Part shown: positions 25,297 to 33,032 of the stretch, piece by piece
Layout of the letters: the number at the start of each line of letters is the position of its first letter
How positions within the stretch are numbered: the stretch's first letter is position 1
Assembly (NCBI GenBank): GCA_043497085.1
Contig: JBIEKI010000014.1
Direction: 5' to 3' (one strand)
Length of the DNA: 64,000 bases
From: Thalassobacillus sp043497085
GTDB taxonomy: Bacteria; Bacillota; Bacilli; Bacillales; Halobacillaceae
Program-made: the position numbers and the translations under genes
Notes under the pieces: generated by a model
Databases searched by the model: none
Seen by the model: only the letters and a program-made list of their open reading frames with translations
What the model was told of the DNA's origin: nothing

Positions 25297-25330
25297 AACT
25301 CCCCCTCTGCCTTAGTCAGAGCGGGGAGTT
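25297..25330 (+). terminator. Terminator of the PBP gene
   Basis: AACTCCCCCTCTG / CAGAGCGGGGAGTT followed by TTTTTATT. Confidence 0.88.
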
Positions 25331-25435
25331 TTTTATTACTTGGGGTTCATGCCAGTTGATAGATTCAATTTAGGTAGATTTCATGTATAATGGAAAACAA
25401 CAGTGATAATAACCTTTATAGCAGGTGGTGTATCG

Positions 25436-26083
25436 ATGAAGCATGTAAAAACGTATCATTCCAAGGAACTGGATACGGAAAATGGACCTTTGGTCATTGA
25501 AGGCCCGCTTACCTCTGAAGAACTCTCCAACTATGAATTTCACCCAGATTTGAATGCCTTTCGTCCAGGTCCAAAGCAATTCGAAGCAATCAAGAGTATT
25601 GCTGACTTTGAAGAAGGCCGAATTATCATTGCAAGACATGAAAATACCATAGCCGGCTATGTAACTTATCTGCATCCAGATCCGCTGGAGCGGTGGTCAG
25701 AGTTTCAAATGGAAGACTTGATTGAACTTGGAGCCATTGAAGTCATCCCGGATTTTCGAGGTGCCCGGGTTGGTTCTCATTTACTGCAAGTAGCGATGAT
25801 GGACGAATTTATGGAGAATTATATTATCATTTCTACCGAGTACTATTGGCATTGGGATTTGAAAGGTACTGGGCTTAGCATATGGAATTACCGAAAAGTG
25901 ATGGAAAAAATGATGGCGGCAGGCGGACTGAAACCTGCTCCGACAGATGACCCTGAAATCGTATCTCATCCCGCAAACTGTTTGATGGTACGTCTCGGCA
26001 AGCATGTTCCCGAGTCATCCATAGAAAAGTTTGATCAATTGAGATTTTTGAACCGTCACAGACAAGGAAAACAAGGGAGGTAA
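25436..26083 (+). CDS. acuA: Acetoin utilization protein AcuA (GNAT acetyltransferase)
   Basis: In Bacillus, AcuA acetylates and inactivates acetyl-CoA synthetase AcsA, which AcuC reverses. 215 residues with a GNAT core: the acetyl-CoA loop is in VIPDFRGARVGSHLLQVAM (about 103-121). The start at 25436 has AGGTGG seven bases upstream; the in-frame codon at 25403 has none. First gene of acuABC. Unlike B. subtilis, where acsA is divergent from acuA, the upstream neighbour here is a PBP gene, so the target enzyme is encoded elsewhere or absent. Confidence 0.94.
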   Translation: MKHVKTYHSKELDTENGPLVIEGPLTSEELSNYEFHPDLNAFRPGPKQFEAIKSIADFEEGRIIIARHENTIAGYVTYLHPDPLERWSEFQMEDLIELGAIEVIPDFRGARVGSHLLQVAMMDEFMENYIIISTEYYWHWDLKGTGLSIWNYRKVMEKMMAAGGLKPAPTDDPEIVSHPANCLMVRLGKHVPESSIEKFDQLRFLNRHRQGKQGR

Positions 26084-26087
26084 TCCA

Positions 26088-26732
26088 ATGCTTGTAGAAG
26101 AAATCATGAAAACTGAAGTAATCACTATGGCACCTACAGAAACTATCGGCAAAGCACTCCGGCTGTTGAATGACCATCATATCCGGCATTTACCGATTGT
26201 TGATAGTGAAAATCAGGTGCTCGGTATTGTTTCCGATCGTGATGTCCGGGATGCCAGCCCATCAATTTTTGATGATTCGGAACCGGATGAGTTTGAAAAT
26301 GAAATACAAACCATCATGTCCAATCCTGTCATCACTGTCCACCCGCTCGATTTTGTCGAAGAAGTGGCAAGCATATTTTATGAACACGAAATAGCTTGTG
26401 TACCAGTGACGAAAGAAGATAAACTGGTAGGGATCATCACAGAAAAAGACATGCTATATACGTTAATACAATTGACAGGAACCAATGTACAAAGTTCTCA
26501 AATTGAAATCAAAGTTAAAAATATACCTGGCATCCTTCCGAAAGTGACACAGGTATTCGGGAAAAGAAAAGTCAATATCAGTTCTGTTTTAATTTATCCA
26601 TACAAACCTGATTCTCGCTACAAAATACTTGTCTTCCGTATTCAAACCATGAATCCGATGCCTACGATCGAGGACTTGAAAGAAGCGGGATATGAAGTGT
26701 TATGGCCAAACATGCCGGGGATGTCATTATGA
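26088..26732 (+). CDS. acuB: AcuB, CBS-pair and ACT domain protein
   Basis: 214 residues: two CBS motifs (about 1-60 and 72-130, MLVEEIMKTEVITM... and IMSNPVITVHPLDF) that usually bind adenine nucleotides, then an ACT domain (about 138-210). Likely a regulatory sensor for the acu system; its exact role is unsettled in the family. It starts four bases after acuA with AAGGGAGG, and its stop overlaps the acuC start (ATGA). Confidence 0.94.
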   Translation: MLVEEIMKTEVITMAPTETIGKALRLLNDHHIRHLPIVDSENQVLGIVSDRDVRDASPSIFDDSEPDEFENEIQTIMSNPVITVHPLDFVEEVASIFYEHEIACVPVTKEDKLVGIITEKDMLYTLIQLTGTNVQSSQIEIKVKNIPGILPKVTQVFGKRKVNISSVLIYPYKPDSRYKILVFRIQTMNPMPTIEDLKEAGYEVLWPNMPGMSL

Positions 26733-27907
26733 ATTGTAAGGCCGGATTCGTTTATTCCGATGCTTTCATCAAATATCATTTTCGAGATGATCATCCCTTC
26801 AATCAATTACGTGTACAGATGACCAAGGAATTACTCGAATCTGAAAAAGTATTGGAATCTGAACATTTTCTCTCTCCCCGGTTAGCTACGGAAGAGGAGT
26901 TGGCGCTGGTACATAGTCCTACCTATATAGAGGCTGTTAAAAAGGCAAGCAAAGGAGCACTGACCGAAGAGGAAGGTATGGAGTTTGGCATCGGTACCGA
27001 AGACACTCCTATGTTTACTGGCATGCATGAGGCTTCTTCCCTTTTAGTCGGTAGTACATTGACTGCAATTGATGCTGTATTAGAAGGCAACTGTGAACAT
27101 GCTTTGAACCTTGGCGGCGGCCTGCATCATGGATTTGAACGAAAAGCTTCCGGATTTTGCATCTATAATGACGGGGCGGTTGGTATAGAATATATTAGAA
27201 AAAAATATAACTATAAGGTGTTGTATGTGGATACGGATGCCCATCATGGAGACGGCGTCCAATGGTTATTCTACGACGACCCTAATGTCTGCACACTCTC
27301 TATTCATGAGACTGGACGCTACTTATTTCCAGGCACAGGCAATGTGACGGAGCGGGGACTTAAAGAAGGATATGGCTATTCCTTCAACCTTCCTATCGAC
27401 GCTTTTACAGAAGACGAATCCTTTCTTGACTTATATGAATCCGCTCTCAAAGAAATAGTGGAATATTTCCAGCCTGATGTTATTTTGACCCAGAACGGAG
27501 CAGATGCTCACTACTTTGATCCATTGACTCATTTATGTTCTACTATGAAAACATACGAACGGATACCTCAACTCGCTCATGAATTAGCCCATCAACATTG
27601 TGAAGGACGTTGGATTGCGCTTGGCGGCGGGGGATATGATATGTGGCGGGTAGTACCGAGAGCATGGGCTCAAATTTGGAAGACAATGATATCTGGTCAA
27701 CCTTTTCAAGGAAAATTACCGGAGGATTGGAGAAATAAATGGCAAAAGCAAGCCCCTGTTGAACTTCCGACCACCTGGCATGATCCTGAAGGTCTTTATA
27801 AACCTATTCCGCGAAAAGCGGAAATTACAGAAAAAAATAAAAAAGTGTTAGCTAATGCGTTACAATTTATCCATAATCAAAAAAAATACAACCATTTATC
27901 CCCATAA
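26729..27907 (+). CDS. acuC: AcuC, histone-deacetylase family protein deacetylase
   Basis: Zinc-dependent deacetylase that in Bacillus removes acetyl groups from AcsA. 392 residues with the HDAC active-site residues: the His pair in GGGLHHGFER, the Asp-His zinc site in DTDAHHGDG, and a second Asp in NGADAHYFDPL; the late GGGGYD motif carries the transition-state Tyr region. The start ATG at 26729 overlaps the acuB stop by four bases (ATGA), more convincing than the upstream codon at 26702. Last gene of acuABC; no terminator directly follows, but a repeat lies downstream. Confidence 0.95.
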   Translation: MNCKAGFVYSDAFIKYHFRDDHPFNQLRVQMTKELLESEKVLESEHFLSPRLATEEELALVHSPTYIEAVKKASKGALTEEEGMEFGIGTEDTPMFTGMHEASSLLVGSTLTAIDAVLEGNCEHALNLGGGLHHGFERKASGFCIYNDGAVGIEYIRKKYNYKVLYVDTDAHHGDGVQWLFYDDPNVCTLSIHETGRYLFPGTGNVTERGLKEGYGYSFNLPIDAFTEDESFLDLYESALKEIVEYFQPDVILTQNGADAHYFDPLTHLCSTMKTYERIPQLAHELAHQHCEGRWIALGGGGYDMWRVVPRAWAQIWKTMISGQPFQGKLPEDWRNKWQKQAPVELPTTWHDPEGLYKPIPRKAEITEKNKKVLANALQFIHNQKKYNHLSP

Positions 27908-27940
27908 AAACAAAAGCGCAAGCGCCTTACTAGTAATGAT

Positions 27941-27979
27941 GTTCGACTAAAAACGGCACGTCCTGTGCCAACGTCGAAC
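27941..27979. repeat. Hairpin module 1 with CACGTCCTGTG core
   Basis: Outer arms GTTCGAC / GTCGAAC, inner arms GGCAC / GTGCC, loop around GTCCT, with AAAAACG before the inner stem. Same architecture as module 2. Confidence 0.65.
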
Positions 27980-28237
27980 TGACCTGCATCCTCGAAAAAG
28001 GAAACCACTTTTTCTTCGTGCGATGTAGTTCTAAGAAGCATTCCTTGTCCTGCAGGCCCCCGACAAGCTTAAGCCAAGCCTTGCCGTGACGTTTTTTGTA
28101 CTTTCAGTCAAATCAAGTTTAATAAAGGTTTAAAGTATAAGTAAAACTAAGGCTTTCGCCATATACCCTCGGCGATAAGCCAAGTTTTTCTAATCACAGA
28201 GAGGATTGACTTAAGACCTCGAGGGGGTAGGCGCTGG

Positions 28238-28271
28238 CCGATGAAAACGCCACGTCCTGTGGCGACATCGG
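28238..28271. repeat. Hairpin module 2 with CACGTCCTGTG core
   Basis: Outer arms CCGATG / CATCGG, inner arms CGCCAC / GTGGCG around GTCCT. A third, degenerate GCACGTCCTGGGC follows at about 28277. Absent from the copy at 48.9 kb. Confidence 0.65.
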
Positions 28272-28362
28272 CACTAGCACGTCCTGGGCGTCGGAGCTGG
28301 ATGCAGCCCGTTGCAAAATGCTTTATACCCAAATGACTCAATTTAATTATTTCCTAGACGAT

Positions 28363-28410
28363 AAAAAACCACCTGTATGCTGGTATCCCAGCGCAATCAG
28401 GTGGTTTTTT
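28363..28410. terminator. Bidirectional terminator at motS end
   Basis: Outer stem AAAAAACCACCTG / CAGGTGGTTTTTT with an inner GCTGG/CCAGC stem. T runs on both strands; serves motPS and possibly acuABC. Confidence 0.88.
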
Positions 28411-28415
28411 AATGG

Positions 28416-29222
28416 TTAAGAGGAAGTTTTTTCACGGCTGTATGCAGGATCTAAAATAACTATTTCTACTCGCCTGTTTTTCCCCCAATTTTCAGGAGAA
28501 TCATTAGGTGCAGCTGGACGTGTATCTCCATAGGCTACTGCAGAAAAACGTTCCCTATCCAGACTGGTTTCTCCTACAATATAGCGAATAACACTGCTCG
28601 CCCTGGCACCGGATAGCTCCCAGTTAGATGGATAACGGAACGTCGAGATGGGACGATCATCGGTATGTCCCTCTACAGTAATATCGTTCGGAATATTCTT
28701 CAGCAATGTTCCGACCTTACTGAGGAATGGTTTTCCTGATTCTAATACTTCTGCTTCAGCTGACTCAAATAATAATTGCTCTTGAAGTACCAGTACCACT
28801 CCACGATCTGTGCGATTAGCAGATATCACATCATTCAGCTGATTATTATTTAAAAAAGTTTCCACTTCTTCAACTAATTGATCAAGTTCGTGTTCTTTTT
28901 GAGAATGATCATCTTCAGCGTCGTGTTCCGTGGTATTGACTTCGTTGGTTGGATTTTCAAATTCATTCGATTGTTCCCCATTCTCCTCCGGGTCTGTCTT
29001 TTCTGTCGGGTTATCCATTTCCACAGGGGAAGGGTAAAAATCGAAGATCATCCTGTTACGGAAAGATTCAGAGATTGCTTCAAACTTAACTAGATCGATT
29101 TGTGACATCGAAAATAATAAGATGAAGAAAACAAGGATCAGAGTCATCAGATCAGAGTATGTAACCATCCAGCGTGGGGCACCTTTTTCTTCCCGCTTTT
29201 TTATGCGATTCCTACGCCTCAT
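28416..29222 (-). CDS. motS: Flagellar stator protein MotS
   Basis: Sodium-type stator subunit anchoring to peptidoglycan. About 268 residues from the ATG at 29222, which is behind a GGGGGAA site and overlaps the end of motP by 11 bases. A membrane segment holds the ion-binding Asp (about residue 24, in YSDLMTLILVFF). Then an acidic linker (about 70-110, rich in Glu/Asp/Asn), a plug/linker helix and an OmpA-type peptidoglycan-binding domain (about 135-268, with VEGHTDDRP and NRRVEI). The linker seems longer than in B. subtilis MotS, hence the extra length. Assignment as MotS rather than MotB rests on the ccpA-motPS synteny. Confidence 0.93.
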   Translation of the reverse strand: MRRRNRIKKREEKGAPRWMVTYSDLMTLILVFFILLFSMSQIDLVKFEAISESFRNRMIFDFYPSPVEMDNPTEKTDPEENGEQSNEFENPTNEVNTTEHDAEDDHSQKEHELDQLVEEVETFLNNNQLNDVISANRTDRGVVLVLQEQLLFESAEAEVLESGKPFLSKVGTLLKNIPNDITVEGHTDDRPISTFRYPSNWELSGARASSVIRYIVGETSLDRERFSAVAYGDTRPAAPNDSPENWGKNRRVEIVILDPAYSREKTSS

Positions 29223-30030
29223 TGGCTGCTTCCCCCACAAAGGCTTCTTCTTCCTGACTCTCTTGTTTTTCTTCCTCTGAAAGGAAGGCACTTAATTTCT
29301 CTTCCAGGATTTTAGGGTTTTGTCCTGATTGTACCCCAATGACTCCTTCGATGATGATTTGTTTTATAAATATCTCTTGTTCCGTCTTATTTTCAAGCTT
29401 ACCTGCCATTGGAATAAATACCAGGTTAGCCATTACTGTGCCATAAAAAGTGGTTAAAAGAGCAACAGCCATTTTCGGACCTAAAGTTGTAGGATCTGTC
29501 AGACTGTTCAGCATAAGCACAAGACCGATCAACGTCCCAATCATCCCCCATGCTGGAGCATATTCTCCTGCTTTTTCAATAATCGACCTTCCTCTTTGAT
29601 GCCTTTCTTCTAAAGCGGCAATCTCTGCATCCATAATATCCTGAATAACATCAGGCTCAATACCGTCCACAGCTAACAAGATCCCTTTTCTGATAAAAGG
29701 ATCCTCGACCTCCTCCAGCTCTGATTCCAAGGCTAGCAAGCCTTCTCGTCTGGCTCTCTCTGATAGCCGTATAAATAGCGTGATCAGTTCACGAAGATTC
29801 AAATCATTTTGATGAAATGATTCTTTGAACACTCGAAAAGTAAGCTTGATCTCGCTTATATTAAAATTAATAATAAGTGCTGCCATTAATCCCCCTAGGA
29901 CAATCACGATCGATGAGACTTGAATGAAGGATTGGACTCCGGAGGTCCCACCACTGGAAAGAATCCCGAACATGATCATAATCGCACCTAAAGTAATGCC
30001 GACAGGAGTTAAAATATCACGCTTTTTCAT
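29212..30030 (-). CDS. motP: Flagellar stator protein MotP
   Basis: Partner of MotS; forms the stator channel around the flagellar motor. 272 residues, four membrane segments (about 10-27, 33-52, 150-170, 185-205), and the conserved cytoplasmic loop with charged residues between segments 2 and 3. The conserved Pro-Gly region EYAPAWGMIGTLIGLV is clear. The C-terminus is very acidic. Lies 55 bases after ccpA, as in B. subtilis where ccpA-motPS can be co-transcribed. Sodium specificity is inferred from homology. Confidence 0.94.
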   Translation of the reverse strand: MKKRDILTPVGITLGAIMIMFGILSSGGTSGVQSFIQVSSIVIVLGGLMAALIINFNISEIKLTFRVFKESFHQNDLNLRELITLFIRLSERARREGLLALESELEEVEDPFIRKGILLAVDGIEPDVIQDIMDAEIAALEERHQRGRSIIEKAGEYAPAWGMIGTLIGLVLMLNSLTDPTTLGPKMAVALLTTFYGTVMANLVFIPMAGKLENKTEQEIFIKQIIIEGVIGVQSGQNPKILEEKLSAFLSEEEKQESQEEEAFVGEAANEA

Positions 30031-30085
30031 ACTCTCTCTCCCTAACTAACACGTATATATTCTACTCCTAATATCGACACCATTT

Positions 30086-31081
30086 TTACTTTGTTGAGTT
30101 TCTTTCAATAATTCGATGCGGAAGTACTACGTTTTGTTCCGTTACTTCTTCTTTGTTCATATATTTTGTCAATAAACGCATAGCTACTGCTCCTATATCA
30201 TACATTGGCTGAACGACAGTAGATAACGTCGGTCGTACCATTGTGGCAAGACGTGTGTTATCAAACCCGAACACTTCAATATCTTCCGGCACCTTCAAAC
30301 CAGAATCCTGAGCCCCGTGAATGACTCCCAGTGCCATTTCATCAGAAGCGACAAAAATTGCAGTAGGGACCTGTCCCCCGGTATTCAACTGTTCAAAGGC
30401 TTCAATGCCAGAGTCATAGGAATAATCGCCAGTTACAATTAAATCTTCAGAGACTTCTCGTCCTGCCTCTTTTAAGGCGCGTTTATATCCATCCAGCTTC
30501 TGGTTATTTATTTCTGTATTTTCGGGTCCAGAAACAAAAGCTATCCGCTCATTATTATGTGAAATTAATAGTTCTGTCGCTTCAAAGGCAGCTTCTTCAT
30601 AATTGATATTCACGGATGGTGTACTTTCCGTTTCATCGATGGTAGCAGCCAAAGCTACTGGAACAGAAGCGTTATTGAATTCACGGATATGGTCATCGGT
30701 TATTTTCCCGCCCATGAACACAAGACCATCCACTTGCTTTCCTAACATCGTATTGATTAAATGTATTTCCTTTTCTTTATTTTGGTCCGAGTTGCTTAAG
30801 ATGATATTATAATTGTACATCGTAGCAATATCTTCAATACCTCTGGCTAGTTCTGCAAAAAAGATACTGGAAATATCCGGGATGATGACACCTACCGTTG
30901 TTGTCTTTTTACTTGCCAAACCTCTAGCTACGGCGTTTGGACGATACCCCAGATTCTCAATCGCGTCCAACACCTTTTTCCTTGTTGCCGGCTTAACGTT
31001 CGGGTTGCCGTTGACAACCCTGGAAACAGTTGCCATTGAAACATTTGCTTCTCTTGCTACATCGTATATAGTTACATTCAT
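30086..31081 (-). CDS. ccpA: Catabolite control protein A
   Basis: LacI-family master regulator of carbon catabolite control, acting with HPr-Ser-P at cre boxes. 331 residues, start NVTIYDVAREANVSMATVSR (helix-turn-helix 5-25), hinge helix near PNAVARGLASKKT, and a periplasmic-binding-protein-like core. Sequence is close to the Bacillus consensus over its length. It lies between aroA and motPS. cre-like sites at 2793, 6438, 32563 and 50860 in this window are candidate targets. Confidence 0.97.
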   Translation of the reverse strand: MNVTIYDVAREANVSMATVSRVVNGNPNVKPATRKKVLDAIENLGYRPNAVARGLASKKTTTVGVIIPDISSIFFAELARGIEDIATMYNYNIILSNSDQNKEKEIHLINTMLGKQVDGLVFMGGKITDDHIREFNNASVPVALAATIDETESTPSVNINYEEAAFEATELLISHNNERIAFVSGPENTEINNQKLDGYKRALKEAGREVSEDLIVTGDYSYDSGIEAFEQLNTGGQVPTAIFVASDEMALGVIHGAQDSGLKVPEDIEVFGFDNTRLATMVRPTLSTVVQPMYDIGAVAMRLLTKYMNKEEVTEQNVVLPHRIIERNSTK

Positions 31082-31135
31082 GCAAGATTCCCTCCTCTAA
31101 TTCTCTATCAAGTTTAATTTCAATAAACCAATCAT

Positions 31136-31163
31136 ATTATACTATTTTTACAACCGCAATAAA
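31136..31163 (-). promoter_or_regulatory. Possible sigma-A promoter of ccpA
   Basis: On minus: TTTATT (31163-31158), 16 bases, TATAAT (31141-31136). The -35 is weak. Its location 55 bases before the ccpA start fits an own promoter in addition to read-through from aroA. Confidence 0.4.
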
Positions 31164-31316
31164 GACGAATATGGATTGTCCCTATACAAATCATACCCCA
31201 AAAGAGATGATTGTAAAATCAGATTATACTAACGAATGAAGTTTGTAAAACTCTCTCTGCTCAGTTTTCCTCAAGGCGGACATTTTATTAATCGCCGTTT
31301 GACATATAACAAAACG

Positions 31317-31347
31317 GAACCGGACTGAGATTCCCTCAGCCCGGTTC
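31317..31347 (-). terminator. Terminator of aroA
   Basis: Stem GAACCGGACTGAG / CTCAGCCCGGTTC with one mismatch, then CGTTTTGTT on minus. It should uncouple most aroA transcription from ccpA. Confidence 0.75.
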
Positions 31348-31364
31348 TTTTGTTTCTTCTTTGT

Positions 31365-32423
31365 TTACTTGGTCAATTCCTTCATGAAATCATTGAACAT
31401 CTCAATATCCATTTGCTGAGCAGAATCAGATAGTGCTACGGCTGGATCTGGATGAACCTCTGCCATTACACCATCGGCTCCAATCGCAAGAGCAGCTTTA
31501 GCTGCCGGCAGCAATAGGTCACGTCGGCCAGTGGAATGCGTGACGTCCACCATGACCGGCAAGTGTGTCTCCTGCTTCAAAATAGGTACCGCTGATATGT
31601 CTAATGTATTTCTTGTCGCTTTCTCGTAAGTCCTGATTCCCCGTTCGCAGAGCATAATATTAGCATTACTGCGTGAGATGATGTATTCAGCAGCATTGAT
31701 GAATTCTGAAATGGTAGCTGACATCCCTCGTTTCAATAACACTGGTTTATCAACAGAACCTGCAGCCTTCAATAATTCAAAGTTCTGCATGTTACGGGCT
31801 CCAATCTGAATGATATCGACGTAATCAACAGCTTTATAAACGTCAGCTGGATTAACTATCTCACTGATTACAGCTAAGTCGTATTCATCAGCCACTCGTT
31901 TTAAAATTTTGAGGCCCTCAAGACCAAGACCCTGGAAGTCATAAGGAGAAGTCCTGGGTTTGAACGCTCCGCCTCGTAGTATTTTAAGACCTTGTTTCTT
32001 GACAGCTTCCGCTACGGCAGCAACTTGTTCGTAACTTTCAACCGCACACGGTCCCATAATGAAATGAGGGTTGCCATCTCCAATTTGTTCTCCATTGATA
32101 TCGATAATCGTATCTTCAGGCTTTTTCTTTCTGGAAACCAGCAGTGCCTTCCGATGATCGTCTTCCTGCAGCTCCAGGCTGGCTTTAAAAATCTCTTTGA
32201 ACAATTGCTGAATGGTTGAGTCTTCGAAAGGTCCATTGTTATGTTCATTAATCTGGTCCAGCATTTTACGCTCACGTACTGGATCAAAACGATTGACTCC
32301 TTGTGTATTCTTGACTTTTCCGATCTCCTGAACAAGTTCTCCCCGTTTGTTTATCAAGTCGAGGATTTCTAAATTCACACTATCCAGTTCATCACGTAGT
32401 TGATCCAATTGTTCATTACTCAT
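31365..32423 (-). CDS. aroA: DAHP synthase / chorismate mutase
   Basis: First enzyme of the shikimate pathway, condensing phosphoenolpyruvate and erythrose 4-phosphate, fused to a chorismate mutase domain that also serves in feedback control. 352 residues: AroQ-type mutase about 1-85 (LRDELDSVNLEILDLINKRG), DAHP synthase about 100-352 (IMGPCAVES, LRGGAFKPRTSPYDFQG, VDVTHSTGRRDLL). Name follows B. subtilis usage (aroA/aroG). A sigma-A promoter (32490-32518) and a perfect cre (32563-32576) lie upstream, unusual for this gene. Confidence 0.96.
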   Translation of the reverse strand: MSNEQLDQLRDELDSVNLEILDLINKRGELVQEIGKVKNTQGVNRFDPVRERKMLDQINEHNNGPFEDSTIQQLFKEIFKASLELQEDDHRKALLVSRKKKPEDTIIDINGEQIGDGNPHFIMGPCAVESYEQVAAVAEAVKKQGLKILRGGAFKPRTSPYDFQGLGLEGLKILKRVADEYDLAVISEIVNPADVYKAVDYVDIIQIGARNMQNFELLKAAGSVDKPVLLKRGMSATISEFINAAEYIISRSNANIMLCERGIRTYEKATRNTLDISAVPILKQETHLPVMVDVTHSTGRRDLLLPAAKAALAIGADGVMAEVHPDPAVALSDSAQQMDIEMFNDFMKELTK

Positions 32424-32489
32424 GATAAAGCCTCCATTCCGTTTTACTTTGCTGAAAAAATTGATAATTTCAAATGATAATTACGGAAC

Positions 32490-32518
32490 ATTATATATGA
32501 CTTCAGCTTTATTGTCAC
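32490..32518 (-). promoter_or_regulatory. Sigma-A promoter of aroA
   Basis: On minus: GTGACA (32518-32513), 17-base spacer, TATAAT (32495-32490). Leader of about 60 bases to the start codon. Confidence 0.6.
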
Positions 32519-32562
32519 CCCTTTAAAGCGATAAAATCTCAAAGAATTTTTCAGTCGAAAAT

Positions 32563-32576
32563 TGTAACCGCTTTCA
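32563..32576. promoter_or_regulatory. cre box upstream of aroA
   Basis: TGTAACCGCTTTCA fits TGWNANCGNTNWCA at all positions. Centred about 87 bases before the predicted aroA transcription start, and downstream of the ytxJ terminator, so it belongs to aroA. The far-upstream place resembles activating rather than blocking sites. Confidence 0.65.
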
Positions 32577-32586
32577 ATAAAAACAA

Positions 32587-32613
32587 AACGGGAGGTAGGT
32601 TTTACCTCCCGTT
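32587..32613 (-). terminator. Terminator of ytxJ
   Basis: Perfect 11-bp stem AACGGGAGGTA / TACCTCCCGTT followed on minus by TTGTTTTTATT. Confidence 0.85.
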
Positions 32614-32636
32614 GCTTACCTGTTGATTTAGAGAAA

Positions 32637-32969
32637 TCAAGTCAGCCGATTTGTACTTTCTTCTAACGCTTCTACTGTTACTGCCCCGTGCGAATCGTGC
32701 CACACTATTTCTTTATCATGAAATAACAATGCCTGGGGTGACTCGTGCCGTACATCATATTTTTCTGCAATTTGATTAGAAAGCGGGCGTGCTTCCTGGA
32801 CATGAAGTATATAACATGGGATATCTGTTTTCTCACTGAACTGATCATACTGTCTTTTAACGAATGTACTGACAGGGCATGTCAGACTGTGCTTCAGCAG
32901 ATAAAAATTGTGTTTCTCATCAATTAAGCGGTTGAATTCTTCTTCATTGGCAATTACTTGTATATCCAT
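32637..32969 (-). CDS. ytxJ: Bacillithiol-system redox protein YtxJ
   Basis: 110-residue thioredoxin-fold protein of the YtxJ family, a monothiol bacilliredoxin-like protein. The active site reads LTCPVSTFVK, with a single Cys followed by Pro-Val-Ser, i.e. CPVS in place of CxxC. Implies a bacillithiol-using cell. Third gene of ytxG-ytxH-ytxJ, but a hairpin after ytxH (33000-33025) may reduce its expression relative to the first two. AGGAGG lies seven bases before the ATG. Confidence 0.92.
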   Translation of the reverse strand: MDIQVIANEEEFNRLIDEKHNFYLLKHSLTCPVSTFVKRQYDQFSEKTDIPCYILHVQEARPLSNQIAEKYDVRHESPQALLFHDKEIVWHDSHGAVTVEALEESTNRLT

Positions 32970-32999
32970 CTGAATCCTCCTATATATTCTAAACTAAAA

Positions 33000-33025
33000 T
33001 GACGAGACTGAAGGCAGCCTCGTCA
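33000..33025 (-). terminator. Hairpin between ytxH and ytxJ
   Basis: TGACGAG / CTCGTCA stem followed by TTTTAG on minus. May be a partial terminator inside the operon. Confidence 0.5.
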
Positions 33026-33032
33026 CTTTTAT

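Larger units (their letters stand above)
27910..28320 (+). repeat. MITE-like repeat family, long copy with inserted hairpins
   Basis: Gene-free 411-bp element between acuC and motS. A 181-bp core (28057-28237) is 179/181 identical to the reverse complement of 48903-49083. The core ends form an imperfect terminal inverted repeat (CCCCCGACAAGCTTAAG at left, CTTAAGACCTCGAGGGGG at right). Outer ends (ACAAAAGCGCAAGCGCCTT, 27910-27928, and GGAGCTGGATGCAGCCCG, 28294-28311) are also shared with the other copy, but this copy has two extra segments, 27929-28056 and 28238-28294, each holding a hairpin with a CACGTCCTGTG loop. No transposase is encoded, and no target duplication could be assigned. Confidence 0.85.

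Noticed and set aside
27910..28320. Possible CRISPR array (repeated CACGTCCTG)
   Set aside because: Only three copies, unequal spacing, each within its own hairpin with changing stems, and no cas genes.
27910..28320. Possible group II intron or riboswitch
   Set aside because: No domain V-like motif, no reverse transcriptase, and no known aptamer pattern; terminal inverted repeats favour a MITE-like element.
28147..28341. Open frame of 64 codons on minus in the 28 kb repeat
   Set aside because: Inside the repeat core and its hairpin inserts; the shorter copy at 48.9 kb breaks the frame.
32523..32536. Second cre-like site TTAAAGCGATAAAA before aroA
   Set aside because: Two key letters of the consensus are missing (G at 2 and C at 13).
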